A DNA stretch of 21,966 nt, from NCBI GenBank assembly GCA_017633615.1, contig JAGBPB010000016.1, positions 1 to 21,966 of the forward strand. Reading direction: 5' to 3'. Shown here piece by piece: positions 8,751-16,521 of the stretch. The notes beneath the pieces are model-generated. The model was not told the DNA's origin, made no database searches, and worked only from the letters and a program-made list of their open reading frames with translations. How positions within the stretch are numbered: the stretch's first letter is position 1; every line of letters begins with the position of its first letter. The translations under genes were made by a program, and so were the position numbers. The stretch comes from Bacteroidaceae bacterium. Its GTDB lineage: Bacteria; Bacteroidota; Bacteroidia; Bacteroidales; Bacteroidaceae.

Positions 8751-9602
8751 ATGAAAAAACTGAATGTTTTGATGGCCGGAATGGCCGTTGCCGCACTGGT
8801 TTCATGCACAGGCGGTGCAGGTACAGGAAAAGTGACTATGAATGACGTTAAGGACACTATCTCATATTCAATAGGTATGGGTCGCGCTGTACGTGTATAC
8901 AGGGATCAGCTTCCCTATGATATTGTTGATTCCGTTACTATGAAATCATTCATCAAGGGTTTCTTGGAAGCAGCAAAGGATCCTGAGGATAAGGCTGGTC
9001 TTGCATATGCCTTGGGTTATGAGATCGGTAGCCAGGAGATGAGTCAGGCTTTTGTAGGTCTGAGCGAGCAGCTGTTCGGTACAGATGGCGGCACATTCAA
9101 CAAGAGCAATTACATAAGCGGTTTCTGTGACGGTCTTATGGAAAACTGGAAGTATATGTCATTTGAAGAGGCCGATGAGACTTCAAACCGTCTGTATGAG
9201 GTTCTCACCCAGCAGCAGTATGACAAGGTTCGTGATGAGAATGCCGCTTATCTGGAGAAGAAAGCTAAGGAGGATGATGTTTTCAAGACAGAGAGCGGTC
9301 TGCTTTACCAGGTTGTAAAACTTGGTGACGGCGGTCCCAAGCCTACTGAAACCAGTGATGTTGAGGTTCGTTACCGCGGTGAGCTGATTGACGGTACCAT
9401 GTTTGATGAATCAAAGGAACCTGTTACTCTTAATCTGAGCAGGGTTATCCCCGGTTGGACTGAGGGTCTCCAGCTTATGAGCGTGGGCGACAAGTATAAG
9501 TTCTTTATTCCTTACGATCTTGCTTACGGTGAGAGAGGTCAGGGTAGCATCAAGCCTTTTGCAACACTTATTTTTGATGTTGAGCTTGTAAACATCAAGT
9601 AA
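8751..9602 (+). CDS. FKBP-type peptidyl-prolyl cis-trans isomerase lipoprotein
   Basis: This 283-residue protein has a lipoprotein signal peptide with lipobox LVSC (Cys19), so it should be anchored in the periplasm or outer membrane. Residues about 30-175 form an alpha-helical FKBP N-terminal (Mip/FkpA-type) dimerisation domain (DTISYSIGMGRAVR, then a second related ALGYEIGSQEMSQAF). Residues about 190-283 are the FKBP catalytic domain: VEVRYRGELIDGTMFDES, VIPGWTEGLQLMSVGDKYKF, IPYDLAYGERG and IKPFATLIFDVELVNI are the standard strands and active-site loop. The enzyme catalyses proline cis-trans isomerisation and assists folding of exported proteins. It is transcribed alone, divergently from the TPR/HTH gene, and is followed by a strong terminator. 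Confidence 0.95.
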   Translation: MKKLNVLMAGMAVAALVSCTGGAGTGKVTMNDVKDTISYSIGMGRAVRVYRDQLPYDIVDSVTMKSFIKGFLEAAKDPEDKAGLAYALGYEIGSQEMSQAFVGLSEQLFGTDGGTFNKSNYISGFCDGLMENWKYMSFEEADETSNRLYEVLTQQQYDKVRDENAAYLEKKAKEDDVFKTESGLLYQVVKLGDGGPKPTETSDVEVRYRGELIDGTMFDESKEPVTLNLSRVIPGWTEGLQLMSVGDKYKFFIPYDLAYGERGQGSIKPFATLIFDVELVNIK

Positions 9603-9622
9603 TTACAACTTCAAGACATACA

Positions 9623-9659
9623 GAGTGGGGGCGGTTTTTCCGCTCCCACTCTTGTTTTT
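9623..9659 (+). terminator. Rho-independent terminator after the FKBP gene
   Basis: A 12-bp stem (9623-9634 with 9640-9651, one G-U pair, GAGTGGGGGCGG against CCGCTCCCACTC) with a five-T loop is followed by TTGTTTTTG. It begins 21 bp after the FKBP stop codon. Confidence 0.9.
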
Positions 9660-9703
9660 GTCATTTTGTAAGCATAAAAGAGACAATGGAAAGAAATAAT
9701 ACC

Positions 9704-9711
9704 TAATTTTG
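9704..9711 (+). promoter_or_regulatory. -7 element for the Lrp-dipeptidase operon
   Basis: TAATTTTG fits TAnnTTTG and lies 39 bp upstream of the ATG at 9751. No clear -33 element is visible. Confidence 0.4.
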
Positions 9712-9750
9712 GTACAAATTATCCTTTGAAGTTTTATTTTGGCTTACAAT

Positions 9751-10236
9751 ATGAACGTAAAAAAGCTTAATTCAGCAACAGACAGAATGGACTCTCTTGA
9801 CAGAAAGATTCTAAGTATCATCTCACAGAACGCACGTATCCCGTTCCGTGATGTAGCGCTCCAGTGCGGTGTCTCCCGTGCAGCTATCCATCAGCGTGTA
9901 CAGAAAATGTTTGATGACGGGGTTATTACCGGTTCAGGTTATCATGTGAATCCCCGCAGCATAGGTTACAACACATGCACCTATGTAGGCCTCACGCTTG
10001 AAAAGGGTTCCATGTATCATCAGGTTGTGGCAGAACTGGATCAGATTCCTGAGGTGGTGGAGAGCCATTTCACTACCGGCCGTTATACTATGATGATAAA
10101 GCTGTTTGCCCGTGACAACTCTCATCTTATGGAGCTCATAAACGGACATATCCAGGAGATAAAGGGCGTAACCGCCACAGAGACCCTTATCTCTCTTGAT
10201 GAGAGTATCAAGAAAGAGATACCCATAATGGAATGA
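9751..10236 (+). CDS. Lrp/AsnC-family transcriptional regulator
   Basis: The ATG at 9751 gives a 161-residue protein. A TTG at 9739 would add four residues and is less likely. An N-terminal winged helix-turn-helix begins at MDSLDRKILSIISQNARIPF and includes ALQCGVSRAAIHQRVQKMFDDGVI. The C-terminal RAM (ligand-binding and oligomerisation) domain follows, with VGLTLEKGSMYHQVVAEL and VVESHFTTGRYTMMIKLFA. Members of the family sense amino acids or related small molecules and control their metabolism or transport. Its stop codon overlaps the start of the amidotransferase-dipeptidase gene (ATGA), so the two are translationally coupled. That suggests it responds to the substrate or product of that peptide- or glutamyl-cleaving enzyme, but which ligand cannot be read from sequence. 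Confidence 0.93.
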   Translation: MNVKKLNSATDRMDSLDRKILSIISQNARIPFRDVALQCGVSRAAIHQRVQKMFDDGVITGSGYHVNPRSIGYNTCTYVGLTLEKGSMYHQVVAELDQIPEVVESHFTTGRYTMMIKLFARDNSHLMELINGHIQEIKGVTATETLISLDESIKKEIPIME

Positions 10237-12056
10237 GTATGACCAAGGCGGAGCGGCTTGAATCCATGCTTAAAGGTTTGGATTCAGGTATGGATGTGCT
10301 GGGTTATAAAGCCCCTGTAATAGGTATAAGCGGAAACTTCAGGGAGGGAGACTGTACTCTTGCCCAGGCATATTATATGTCAGTGCTTGAAGCAGGCGGA
10401 ACCCCCGTGGTAATCCCCTCTTATGATGATGAAAAGGCGCTTGTTTCACTGCTTGATTCCTTGGACGGAATTATTCTTTCAGGCGGAGCGGATATTGATC
10501 CTGTCTTTCTTGGCGAAGAGCCTTTGGAGGGTATCTCCGTCAACCCTCGTCGCGATACACAGGAACTGGCTCTGGTACATCTGGCAGTTGACCGTCAGAT
10601 ACCTATACTGGGCATTTGCCGCGGAATCCAGGTGCTTGCTGCGGCATTGGGAGGAAAGCTTTATCAGGATATAAAGACCCAGCACGGAAAGGACAGCATG
10701 GAACATAGCCAGACTATAGCCCGCGGACTACCTTCACATGAGGTTAGTATAGAAAAGGACTCTATGCTGTATAGCCTGATGGGTACAGAGACTCTCGCCG
10801 TAAATTCTTTCCATCATCAGGCAGTAAAAGAGGCTCCTGCAGGGTTCCGTGTCACGGTTACCGCTCCGGACGGAATCATCGAGGGCATGGAATCTACTGC
10901 ATTCCGTCAGATACTGGGCGTACAGTGGCATCCGGAGTGTTTCATTCTGGAGAATGACCGTACCATGATGCCTGTTTTCAATTGGCTGGTTGAGCAGGCA
11001 AAACTGTTCAGGCATGCCAAGGAGTTGCACAGTAAGACCATTATCCTGGACAGCCATTGTGACAGCCCTATGTTTTTTGACAAGGGTGCACATTTCTGTC
11101 AGAAAAACCCGGGTGTAAAGGTTGAATATGAATATGTGGGTGAACCTTCACCCGATGGCAGCCCTACATTCAGTTATAATCCGCTGGTAGATCTGCACAA
11201 GATGACATTCGGCCGCCTTGATGCCAGTTTTATGGTGGCTTATCTGAAACAGCATGAACGTGACACTGAGTCCTTGAATGCAGCTGTAGCCAAGGCCAAC
11301 CGTCTGCTGTCCCTCATTGATGAGCGGATAGCTGAGTGTGGAGGATATGCTGCCATTGCCACCACGCCTGATGAGTTGTGGCAGAACAAGTCAAGGGGAA
11401 TAAAGTCTGTCGTCAAGGGTATAGAGAACGGTTATGCCATTGGTCTTGATGTGGATAATGTGGACCGTTTCCGCAGCCGCGGGGTTGCTTATATGACCCT
11501 GTGCCATAACGGTGACAATGACATATGTGATTCACATAAGGGTAACCATGAGCATAACGGCTTGTCTCAACTGGGCCGTGAGGTGGTGGCCCGCATGAAC
11601 AAGGTGGGTATGATGGTTGATCTGTCTCATGCTTCAGAAAAGAGTTTCTGGGATGCGCTTGAGTGCAGTACCAAACCTATCATATGTTCCCATTCTTCAA
11701 GCCGTGCGCTGTGTGACCATACCCGTAACCTTACCGATGACCAGATGCGTGCCCTTGCTGCATCCGGCGGTGTGGCACAGGTATGCGTGTACAGCGGATT
11801 CCTGAAAAAAGGCGGTAATGCTACTGTTGAGGATGCCATACGTCATATCATGCACATGATAGATGTCATGGGCGTGGATCATGTAGGTATAGGTTCTGAT
11901 TTTGACGGAGGTGGCGGAGTGCCTGGACTGGAAGATGCGTCTTGGTTTATTACTCTGACAGAGAGACTTATAAGCAACGGACTTGATGACGGGCAGATTT
12001 CAAGACTCTGGGGTCTCAACTTCCTGGACGTCTGGCGCAGGAACATCAGAGGTTGA
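10233..12056 (+). CDS. Fused class I glutamine amidotransferase-like (peptidase C26) and membrane dipeptidase (M19) protein
   Basis: Two enzyme modules are joined in 607 residues. Residues about 23-250 resemble gamma-glutamyl-GABA hydrolase (PuuD-like, peptidase C26). The nucleophile is Cys129 (GICRGIQ) and the partners are His233 and Glu235 (VQWHPE). Residues about 267-607 resemble renal dipeptidase (M19). The metal ligands are His275 and Asp277 (DSHCD), Glu in GIENGYAIG, and His in VDLSHASEKSF and CSHSSSRAL; GVDHVGIGSDFDGG and CHNGDND are also present. Both active sites look intact. There is no signal peptide, so the enzyme is probably cytoplasmic. The first domain would cleave gamma-glutamyl amide bonds and the second a dipeptide; the exact substrates are unknown. 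The start overlaps the Lrp stop (ATGA); an in-frame ATG at 10239 is the alternative. The last 57 bp overlap the end of the opposing lipoprotein gene. Confidence 0.93.
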   Translation: MSMTKAERLESMLKGLDSGMDVLGYKAPVIGISGNFREGDCTLAQAYYMSVLEAGGTPVVIPSYDDEKALVSLLDSLDGIILSGGADIDPVFLGEEPLEGISVNPRRDTQELALVHLAVDRQIPILGICRGIQVLAAALGGKLYQDIKTQHGKDSMEHSQTIARGLPSHEVSIEKDSMLYSLMGTETLAVNSFHHQAVKEAPAGFRVTVTAPDGIIEGMESTAFRQILGVQWHPECFILENDRTMMPVFNWLVEQAKLFRHAKELHSKTIILDSHCDSPMFFDKGAHFCQKNPGVKVEYEYVGEPSPDGSPTFSYNPLVDLHKMTFGRLDASFMVAYLKQHERDTESLNAAVAKANRLLSLIDERIAECGGYAAIATTPDELWQNKSRGIKSVVKGIENGYAIGLDVDNVDRFRSRGVAYMTLCHNGDNDICDSHKGNHEHNGLSQLGREVVARMNKVGMMVDLSHASEKSFWDALECSTKPIICSHSSSRALCDHTRNLTDDQMRALAASGGVAQVCVYSGFLKKGGNATVEDAIRHIMHMIDVMGVDHVGIGSDFDGGGGVPGLEDASWFITLTERLISNGLDDGQISRLWGLNFLDVWRRNIRG

Positions 12057-14156
12057 CTCTTGCAGTTTCTCTTGCTTCTTGCTCTTTCTGGCTGCTTTCA
12101 GATTCTGATATTTGAGCTTGTTTTTGAGACGGCGCTCCTTGCGCTCGTTACGTTTGCTCTCTTTTTTCTTTTTCTCAGACTCTATCTGTTGGGATTTCTT
12201 TTCAAGTCTCTCAATATTCTTTTGGTGTATGTCAGTCTTTTTCTTGTTGGCTTTTTCCTTGATCAGCTCATCAGGTTTCTGCTCATGCAGAGGCCGTTCT
12301 ATAACACTCCATAACTCTGTCTCATGAGTCCAGTCCTGTTTTAACTGGAACCCTCTCTTTATGAACCAGACGTTTTCTGCCTGACGTTTCTCTTCATACT
12401 CACCTGTATCCCATTTTCCGTTTCCGTTTTCATCATTGAACATGGATACAAAGTATGTGGCAGGAGGGAGCAGGAAGAAATCAACGGTTCCGCCATCCAA
12501 CAGGCCGGATCTTACAACCTTTCCGGTATTGTTGAGAACGCGTACGGTATAGCCAGGTTGGGGATTGGCCACATTGACGGTCAGAGTACTGTATTGGCTG
12601 AGCGCACTGAACTTCAGGGTAGATTCCAGTTTGTCATTGTGCAGGCCGTAAAGACCCTGTATGCTTGCTGAATCAATGGATATCTTGAATGTCTGTTCCG
12701 GTCTCCACTCGGCAAAAATGGTGTATCGGAGAATATCAATGGAATCATGCTCTATCTCAAAAGGAACAGGATTCCATATAGTATCAACCTTCTGATAGAT
12801 ATGTATAGCTGTATCGGACAGGAATGTGACAGGCTCATCAAATGTAAGACTTATGTCAGAATAAAGGATACTTAAAGAAGAACCGGATGTAAGATTGGCG
12901 TTGAGGAATTCTTTTTTGGGAGCCAACAGTCTGGCTATTCCTAAGGAATCGCCAGTTCTTTCCAATCGCCGTATCTGCTTGTCACGCTCTTTCATCTCTT
13001 CTTCTGCCTTGTGTTCGGCTTCTTTAAGAATCTGTTTACGGTTCTTCTTGGGACAGAGGTTGAGCGTGTCTGTCCGGGGTGAAAGCAGTCCTGCTGTATC
13101 AGTAGCCAGATATGTCACGCTGAAACTCAAGGTATCCTTATAATATACCATAGTGTCCTTCATCCAGAAGGTAAGGGTGTCATACCGGGCGCTGTGTTGC
13201 AGTATATACGAGTCCTTTTCTTCAAAATTAAGCCCTTTGACCTGGGGCATGGAGTCCAGCGGCAGCGCAAACGTCAGGGTAAACTTTTCATGTGTGGTGC
13301 GTTCTGCGGCACTCATGTACTGTTGTACAGGCTCAGGTGTAAAAGCCAGAAGCGTTATGTCATCGGGAAGATATTGGGTATATGACACCAGCATGATGGA
13401 ATCAACTTCACCCTTGGCATTGAAGAGTGTATCTTCCCTGTAGCGTATCTGCGATGTGGGGACTATGGCGGAATCCATCCAAGCAATCATCTCATTTCTC
13501 TGAGAGTAGCTGTATGAGCCGTCCATATCCTTTACGGCATAAATCCGGTATTTGCCCGGAGCAATTCCGCGTACGGTAAAATGACCGCTGGCGTCAGTAC
13601 GTGATACTCTGTCAAACTTTTTTGTAGTGAAAGCAGAGTCGGAAAGATCACTGTGAAGCCCCACGGTGATACCCTTTACGGGTTCCAGATTCTCAGCATT
13701 GAGAACGTAACCGGAAACCTCAAGTGAATCAATTGTATCGCCGGTGCTGAACCTAAAGCAGTAATCACCTAGCGGATTACCTTCATTGTTGTCAACTATT
13801 CCGTCAGCAAAATCAATAGAGTAGGTTGTGTTGGGCTGGAGTGAGTCAAAAAGTTCCACCTGGATTTTCTTGCCGGTTACTTTAATCTCAGGCTGCTCAA
13901 TCTGTGGAGGTGAAAAGACTACCTTCTCACTGGCGTTTTCAAGTTTTATGAATTCATTGAATTCAATGGAAACCTTGCGTCCTGAGAATCCTGTCGCACC
14001 GTTTTCAGGGTGGCTTCCAACTATTTTAGGAGGAGTTTCATCATATGCTCCACCGTCAGGATTACCTATTGCTGCACAACCCGACAATGCGGCAAAGGCC
14101 ATTAAGGCCAGTGCCGCATTGAAGATTAATGGGGTTATGTGGCTTGGGCGATTCAA
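12000..14156 (-). CDS. Ig-like (Big_5) domain lipoprotein with charged C-terminal tail
   Basis: I prefer the TTG start at 14156, one base after the fabF stop, because it gives a compact lipoprotein signal ending in LSGC (Cys27). The longer GTG start at 14231 would overlap fabF by 74 bp and add 25 residues. Right after the signal comes a Big_5 Ig-like domain (ETPPKIVGSHPENGATGF, VSIEFNEFIKL, LQPNTTYSIDFADGIVDN). A carboxypeptidase-regulatory-like fold follows (GHFTVRGIAPGKYRIYAVKD), then further beta domains. The final 90 or so residues are extremely rich in Lys, Glu and Arg and probably helical. Such proteins are common in Bacteroidetes and of unknown function; location at the outer membrane or periplasm is inferred from the lipobox. 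The last 57 bp overlap the 3' end of the dipeptidase gene on the opposite strand. It may share a transcript with acpP and fabF. Confidence 0.88.
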   Translation of the reverse strand: MNRPSHITPLIFNAALALMAFAALSGCAAIGNPDGGAYDETPPKIVGSHPENGATGFSGRKVSIEFNEFIKLENASEKVVFSPPQIEQPEIKVTGKKIQVELFDSLQPNTTYSIDFADGIVDNNEGNPLGDYCFRFSTGDTIDSLEVSGYVLNAENLEPVKGITVGLHSDLSDSAFTTKKFDRVSRTDASGHFTVRGIAPGKYRIYAVKDMDGSYSYSQRNEMIAWMDSAIVPTSQIRYREDTLFNAKGEVDSIMLVSYTQYLPDDITLLAFTPEPVQQYMSAAERTTHEKFTLTFALPLDSMPQVKGLNFEEKDSYILQHSARYDTLTFWMKDTMVYYKDTLSFSVTYLATDTAGLLSPRTDTLNLCPKKNRKQILKEAEHKAEEEMKERDKQIRRLERTGDSLGIARLLAPKKEFLNANLTSGSSLSILYSDISLTFDEPVTFLSDTAIHIYQKVDTIWNPVPFEIEHDSIDILRYTIFAEWRPEQTFKISIDSASIQGLYGLHNDKLESTLKFSALSQYSTLTVNVANPQPGYTVRVLNNTGKVVRSGLLDGGTVDFFLLPPATYFVSMFNDENGNGKWDTGEYEEKRQAENVWFIKRGFQLKQDWTHETELWSVIERPLHEQKPDELIKEKANKKKTDIHQKNIERLEKKSQQIESEKKKKESKRNERKERRLKNKLKYQNLKAARKSKKQEKLQESTSDVPAPDVQEVETPES

Positions 14157-14157
14157 G

Positions 14158-15432
14158 TCAATCTTTGAACTTCTTGAAGATGACGCATGAGTTGTGTCCG
14201 CCGAATCCGAATGTATTGGACAGAGCGGCACGCACCTCTCTCTTTTGCGCTTTGTTAAAGGTAAAGTTCATGCGATAGTCTATCTGCTCGTCTTCATCAC
14301 CCTCCTCATGGTTGATGGTGGGCGGTATGATGTCGTTCTTGACGGCAAGTACAGTGGCTATTGCCTCAATCACTCCGGCACCGCCAAGCAGATGTCCTGT
14401 CATTGATTTGGTTGAACTAAGGTTCATGTCATAGACATGCTCTCCGAACACAGCCTTGATTGCCTTGCATTCTGCAATGTCACCCAGGGGAGTGGATGTG
14501 CCGTGCATATTGATGTAGTCAATATCCTGGGGCTTCATCCCGGCATCCTCAAGAGCCTCCTGCATGACACGTGTTGCACCGCGGCCTTCAGGTTCCGGTG
14601 CTGTCATGTGATAGGCATCGGCTGTGGCGCCCCATCCGGCAACTTCAGCATAAATCTTGGCACCGCGTGCAACTGCATGCTCATACTCTTCAAGTATAAG
14701 GATGCCGCCGCCTTCACCCAGTACAAATCCGTCACGGCTGGCGCTCATGGGGCGTGAAGCTGTCTGAGGAGAGTCATTACGGGTAGAGAGTGCGTGCATT
14801 ACGCTGAATCCTACGATACCGCAGTCACCAAGAGCGGCCTCGGCACCACCTGTAACAATAACGTTGGCTTTACCCAGACGAATCATGTTGACAGCATCAA
14901 TGATGGCGTTGGTGCTTGATGCGCAAGCTGATGATGTAGCATAATTGGGTCCAGTGAACTTGTACATGATTGAAATCAGTCCAGCTGCAATGGAACCGAG
15001 TATGCGCGGTACGAAAAATGGGGTAACCTTAAGTTCCAGACCTGCTTTCTTCTGTTCGTGGATGGAATCTATGCCCTCTTCAAAGGAATCAACACCACCA
15101 ATACCGAAACCAAGTATGACACCGATACGATCCAGGTTTTCCTTTTCCAGGTCAAGACCTGAATCATTTATGGCCTGGACTGCTGAAGCTACAGCAAAAT
15201 GACTGTATTTGTCAAGCTTGCGTGCCTCTTTGCGGTCCATATATTCAGATATGTCAAAGTTCTTGACCTGACATCCGAATTTGACCTTGGTCAGTATGGC
15301 ATTTGTGTCAAAATTGGTAATAGGGCCAGCTCCGCTCACCCCTGCAACGGCATTGTTCCAGAATTCAGGAACAGTGTTACCGAGAGGGTTGACGGTACCC
15401 AGTCCGGTTACGACAACTCTTTTAAGATCCAT
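14158..15432 (-). CDS. fabF: 3-oxoacyl-[acyl-carrier-protein] synthase II (KAS II)
   Basis: This 424-residue protein has the full thiolase fold of KAS II. The catalytic triad is visible: Cys170 (TSSACASS), His310 (NMHGTSTPLGD) and His347 (STKSMTGHLLGGAG). The N-terminal RVVVTGLGTVNPLG and the glycine-rich LGEGGGILILEEYE also match. The enzyme condenses malonyl-ACP with acyl-ACP in fatty acid chain elongation and is cytoplasmic. It lies 26 bp downstream of acpP, the gene for its carrier protein, a classical gene order. The Ig-like lipoprotein gene begins immediately after its stop codon. Confidence 0.98.
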   Translation of the reverse strand: MDLKRVVVTGLGTVNPLGNTVPEFWNNAVAGVSGAGPITNFDTNAILTKVKFGCQVKNFDISEYMDRKEARKLDKYSHFAVASAVQAINDSGLDLEKENLDRIGVILGFGIGGVDSFEEGIDSIHEQKKAGLELKVTPFFVPRILGSIAAGLISIMYKFTGPNYATSSACASSTNAIIDAVNMIRLGKANVIVTGGAEAALGDCGIVGFSVMHALSTRNDSPQTASRPMSASRDGFVLGEGGGILILEEYEHAVARGAKIYAEVAGWGATADAYHMTAPEPEGRGATRVMQEALEDAGMKPQDIDYINMHGTSTPLGDIAECKAIKAVFGEHVYDMNLSSTKSMTGHLLGGAGVIEAIATVLAVKNDIIPPTINHEEGDEDEQIDYRMNFTFNKAQKREVRAALSNTFGFGGHNSCVIFKKFKD

Positions 15433-15458
15433 CTTATATGGAAGCGGAAGATTGCGAC

Positions 15459-15704
15459 TTACTTTGTAGCTGCCTGGCTGATGAGCTCGATAGCCTCACC
15501 TACGGTTGTGATCTTCTCAGCCTGATCATCAGGAATTGAAATACCGAATTCCTTCTCAAACTCCATAATCAGCTCAACGGTATCCAGTGAATCTGCACCC
15601 AGATCAGCTGCGAAGCTTGCCTCAGGAGTTACCTCTGATGCCTCAACACCAAGTTTGTCAACGATGATAGCCTGAACTCTCTCTGCAATCTGTGAATCTG
15701 CCAT
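15459..15704 (-). CDS. acpP: Acyl carrier protein
   Basis: The 81-residue acidic protein has the phosphopantetheine attachment motif [11 protein letters not shown], with Ser39 as the modified residue. The flanking helices ([19 protein letters not shown] and [13 protein letters not shown]) are typical of ACP. It carries growing acyl chains during fatty acid synthesis and supplies FabF, encoded directly downstream. A good promoter lies upstream at 15742-15773. Confidence 0.98.
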   Translation of the reverse strand: MADSQIAERVQAIIVDKLGVEASEVTPEASFAADLGADSLDTVELIMEFEKEFGISIPDDQAEKITTVGEAIELISQAATK

Positions 15705-15741
15705 AATTGTAATTTTTTAGTATTAAAAATGAATTTGGATG

Positions 15742-15773
15742 CAAAGAAACCCATTTTAAACAAGGGTCACAAA
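15742..15773 (-). promoter_or_regulatory. Promoter of acpP-fabF
   Basis: On the minus strand TTTG (15770-15773) is followed after 20 bp by TTTCTTTG (15742-15749), close to the Bacteroidetes -33/-7 pair TTTG and TAnnTTTG. It lies about 37 bp upstream of the acpP ATG. Confidence 0.55.
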
Positions 15774-15784
15774 TAAAGAAAAGC

Positions 15785-15836
15785 CAAAACGGCATTGATG
15801 TGCACAAACAACCCAAATATGTGTAATGCTGTTTTG
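15785..15836. repeat. Inverted repeat between divergent promoters
   Basis: CAAAACGGCATT (15785-15796) pairs with AATGCTGTTTTG (15825-15836) along 12 bp with a single G-T position, around a 28-nt loop. It lies between the acpP promoter and the DUF4254 promoter without covering either core element, so it could be an operator acting on both sides. It lacks a T-run and is not a convincing terminator. Confidence 0.4.
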
Positions 15837-15847
15837 AGGCGTAATGG

Positions 15848-15878
15848 TTGTCTATTCAGAAAAATACCGCTATTTTTG
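15848..15878 (+). promoter_or_regulatory. Promoter of the DUF4254-GT9 operon
   Basis: TTG (15848-15850) is followed after 20 bp by TATTTTTG (15871-15878), which fits the Bacteroidetes TAnnTTTG consensus. The ATG at 15907 lies 28 bp further on. Confidence 0.6.
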
Positions 15879-15906
15879 CACAATCTAAACAGAACGGATT
15901 GTTGAC

Positions 15907-16521
15907 ATGACATTCAGCCAGGAAAGTTTTGAGATTTTTGATCGTGCCATTGCCGATTATCACAAGAAAGACAATGTGGATACTCCTGTTTCTAATCCGT
16001 ACAAGGAGAAGAGTATTGAGTTCTATCTTTATCTCAAGAACTGGATTGACACAGTCCAATGGCATCTGGAGGATATTATCCGTGACCCCAACATAGATCC
16101 TGTCAAGGCTCTGGCAATAAAACGCCGTATTGACCGCTCAAACCAGGACCGCACGGATATTGTGGAACTGATAGACAGTTATTTTCTGGATAAGTTCAGT
16201 AATGTGAGCGTCAGGACAGATGCCACAATCAATACTGAGAGTCCTGCGTGGGCTGTTGACAGACTGTCAATTTTGGCTCTCAAGATATTCCACATGAAGA
16301 TAGAGGCTGAACGTACAGATGCTCCATCCGGTCAGCAGGAACTTTGCCGCCGTAAGCTGGAAGTGCTTATGGAGCAGAAAAAAGACCTGTCCGGTGCAAT
16401 TGACATGCTGCTTGACGATATGGCTGCAGGACGCAAGTTCATGAAGGTGTACAAGCAGATGAAGATGTACAACGATCCTACTCTCAACCCTGTTCTTTAC
16501 GGACAGAATGGCTCAAAATAA
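15907..16521 (+). CDS. DUF4254 domain protein
   Basis: This 204-residue, mostly helical cytoplasmic-looking protein has no signal peptide or membrane helix. Its pattern matches the Bacteroidetes DUF4254 family: NPYKEKSIEFYLYLKNWIDT, QWHLEDIIRDPNIDP, KRRIDRSNQDRTDIVELID, and a C-terminal DDMAAGRKFMKVYKQMKMYN. The family has no established function. The gene overlaps the start of the GT9 gene by 14 bp, and in Bacteroidetes DUF4254 and a family 9 glycosyltransferase often sit together. A role in cell-surface glycan (lipopolysaccharide) assembly is therefore reasonable but inferred from neighbourhood only. Confidence 0.85.
   Translation: MTFSQESFEIFDRAIADYHKKDNVDTPVSNPYKEKSIEFYLYLKNWIDTVQWHLEDIIRDPNIDPVKALAIKRRIDRSNQDRTDIVELIDSYFLDKFSNVSVRTDATINTESPAWAVDRLSILALKIFHMKIEAERTDAPSGQQELCRRKLEVLMEQKKDLSGAIDMLLDDMAAGRKFMKVYKQMKMYNDPTLNPVLYGQNGSK

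Noticed and set aside
14157..14231. Longer GTG start for the Ig-like lipoprotein
   Set aside because: It would overlap fabF by 74 bp and put a 25-residue polar stretch ahead of a compact lipoprotein signal that starts at TTG 14156.
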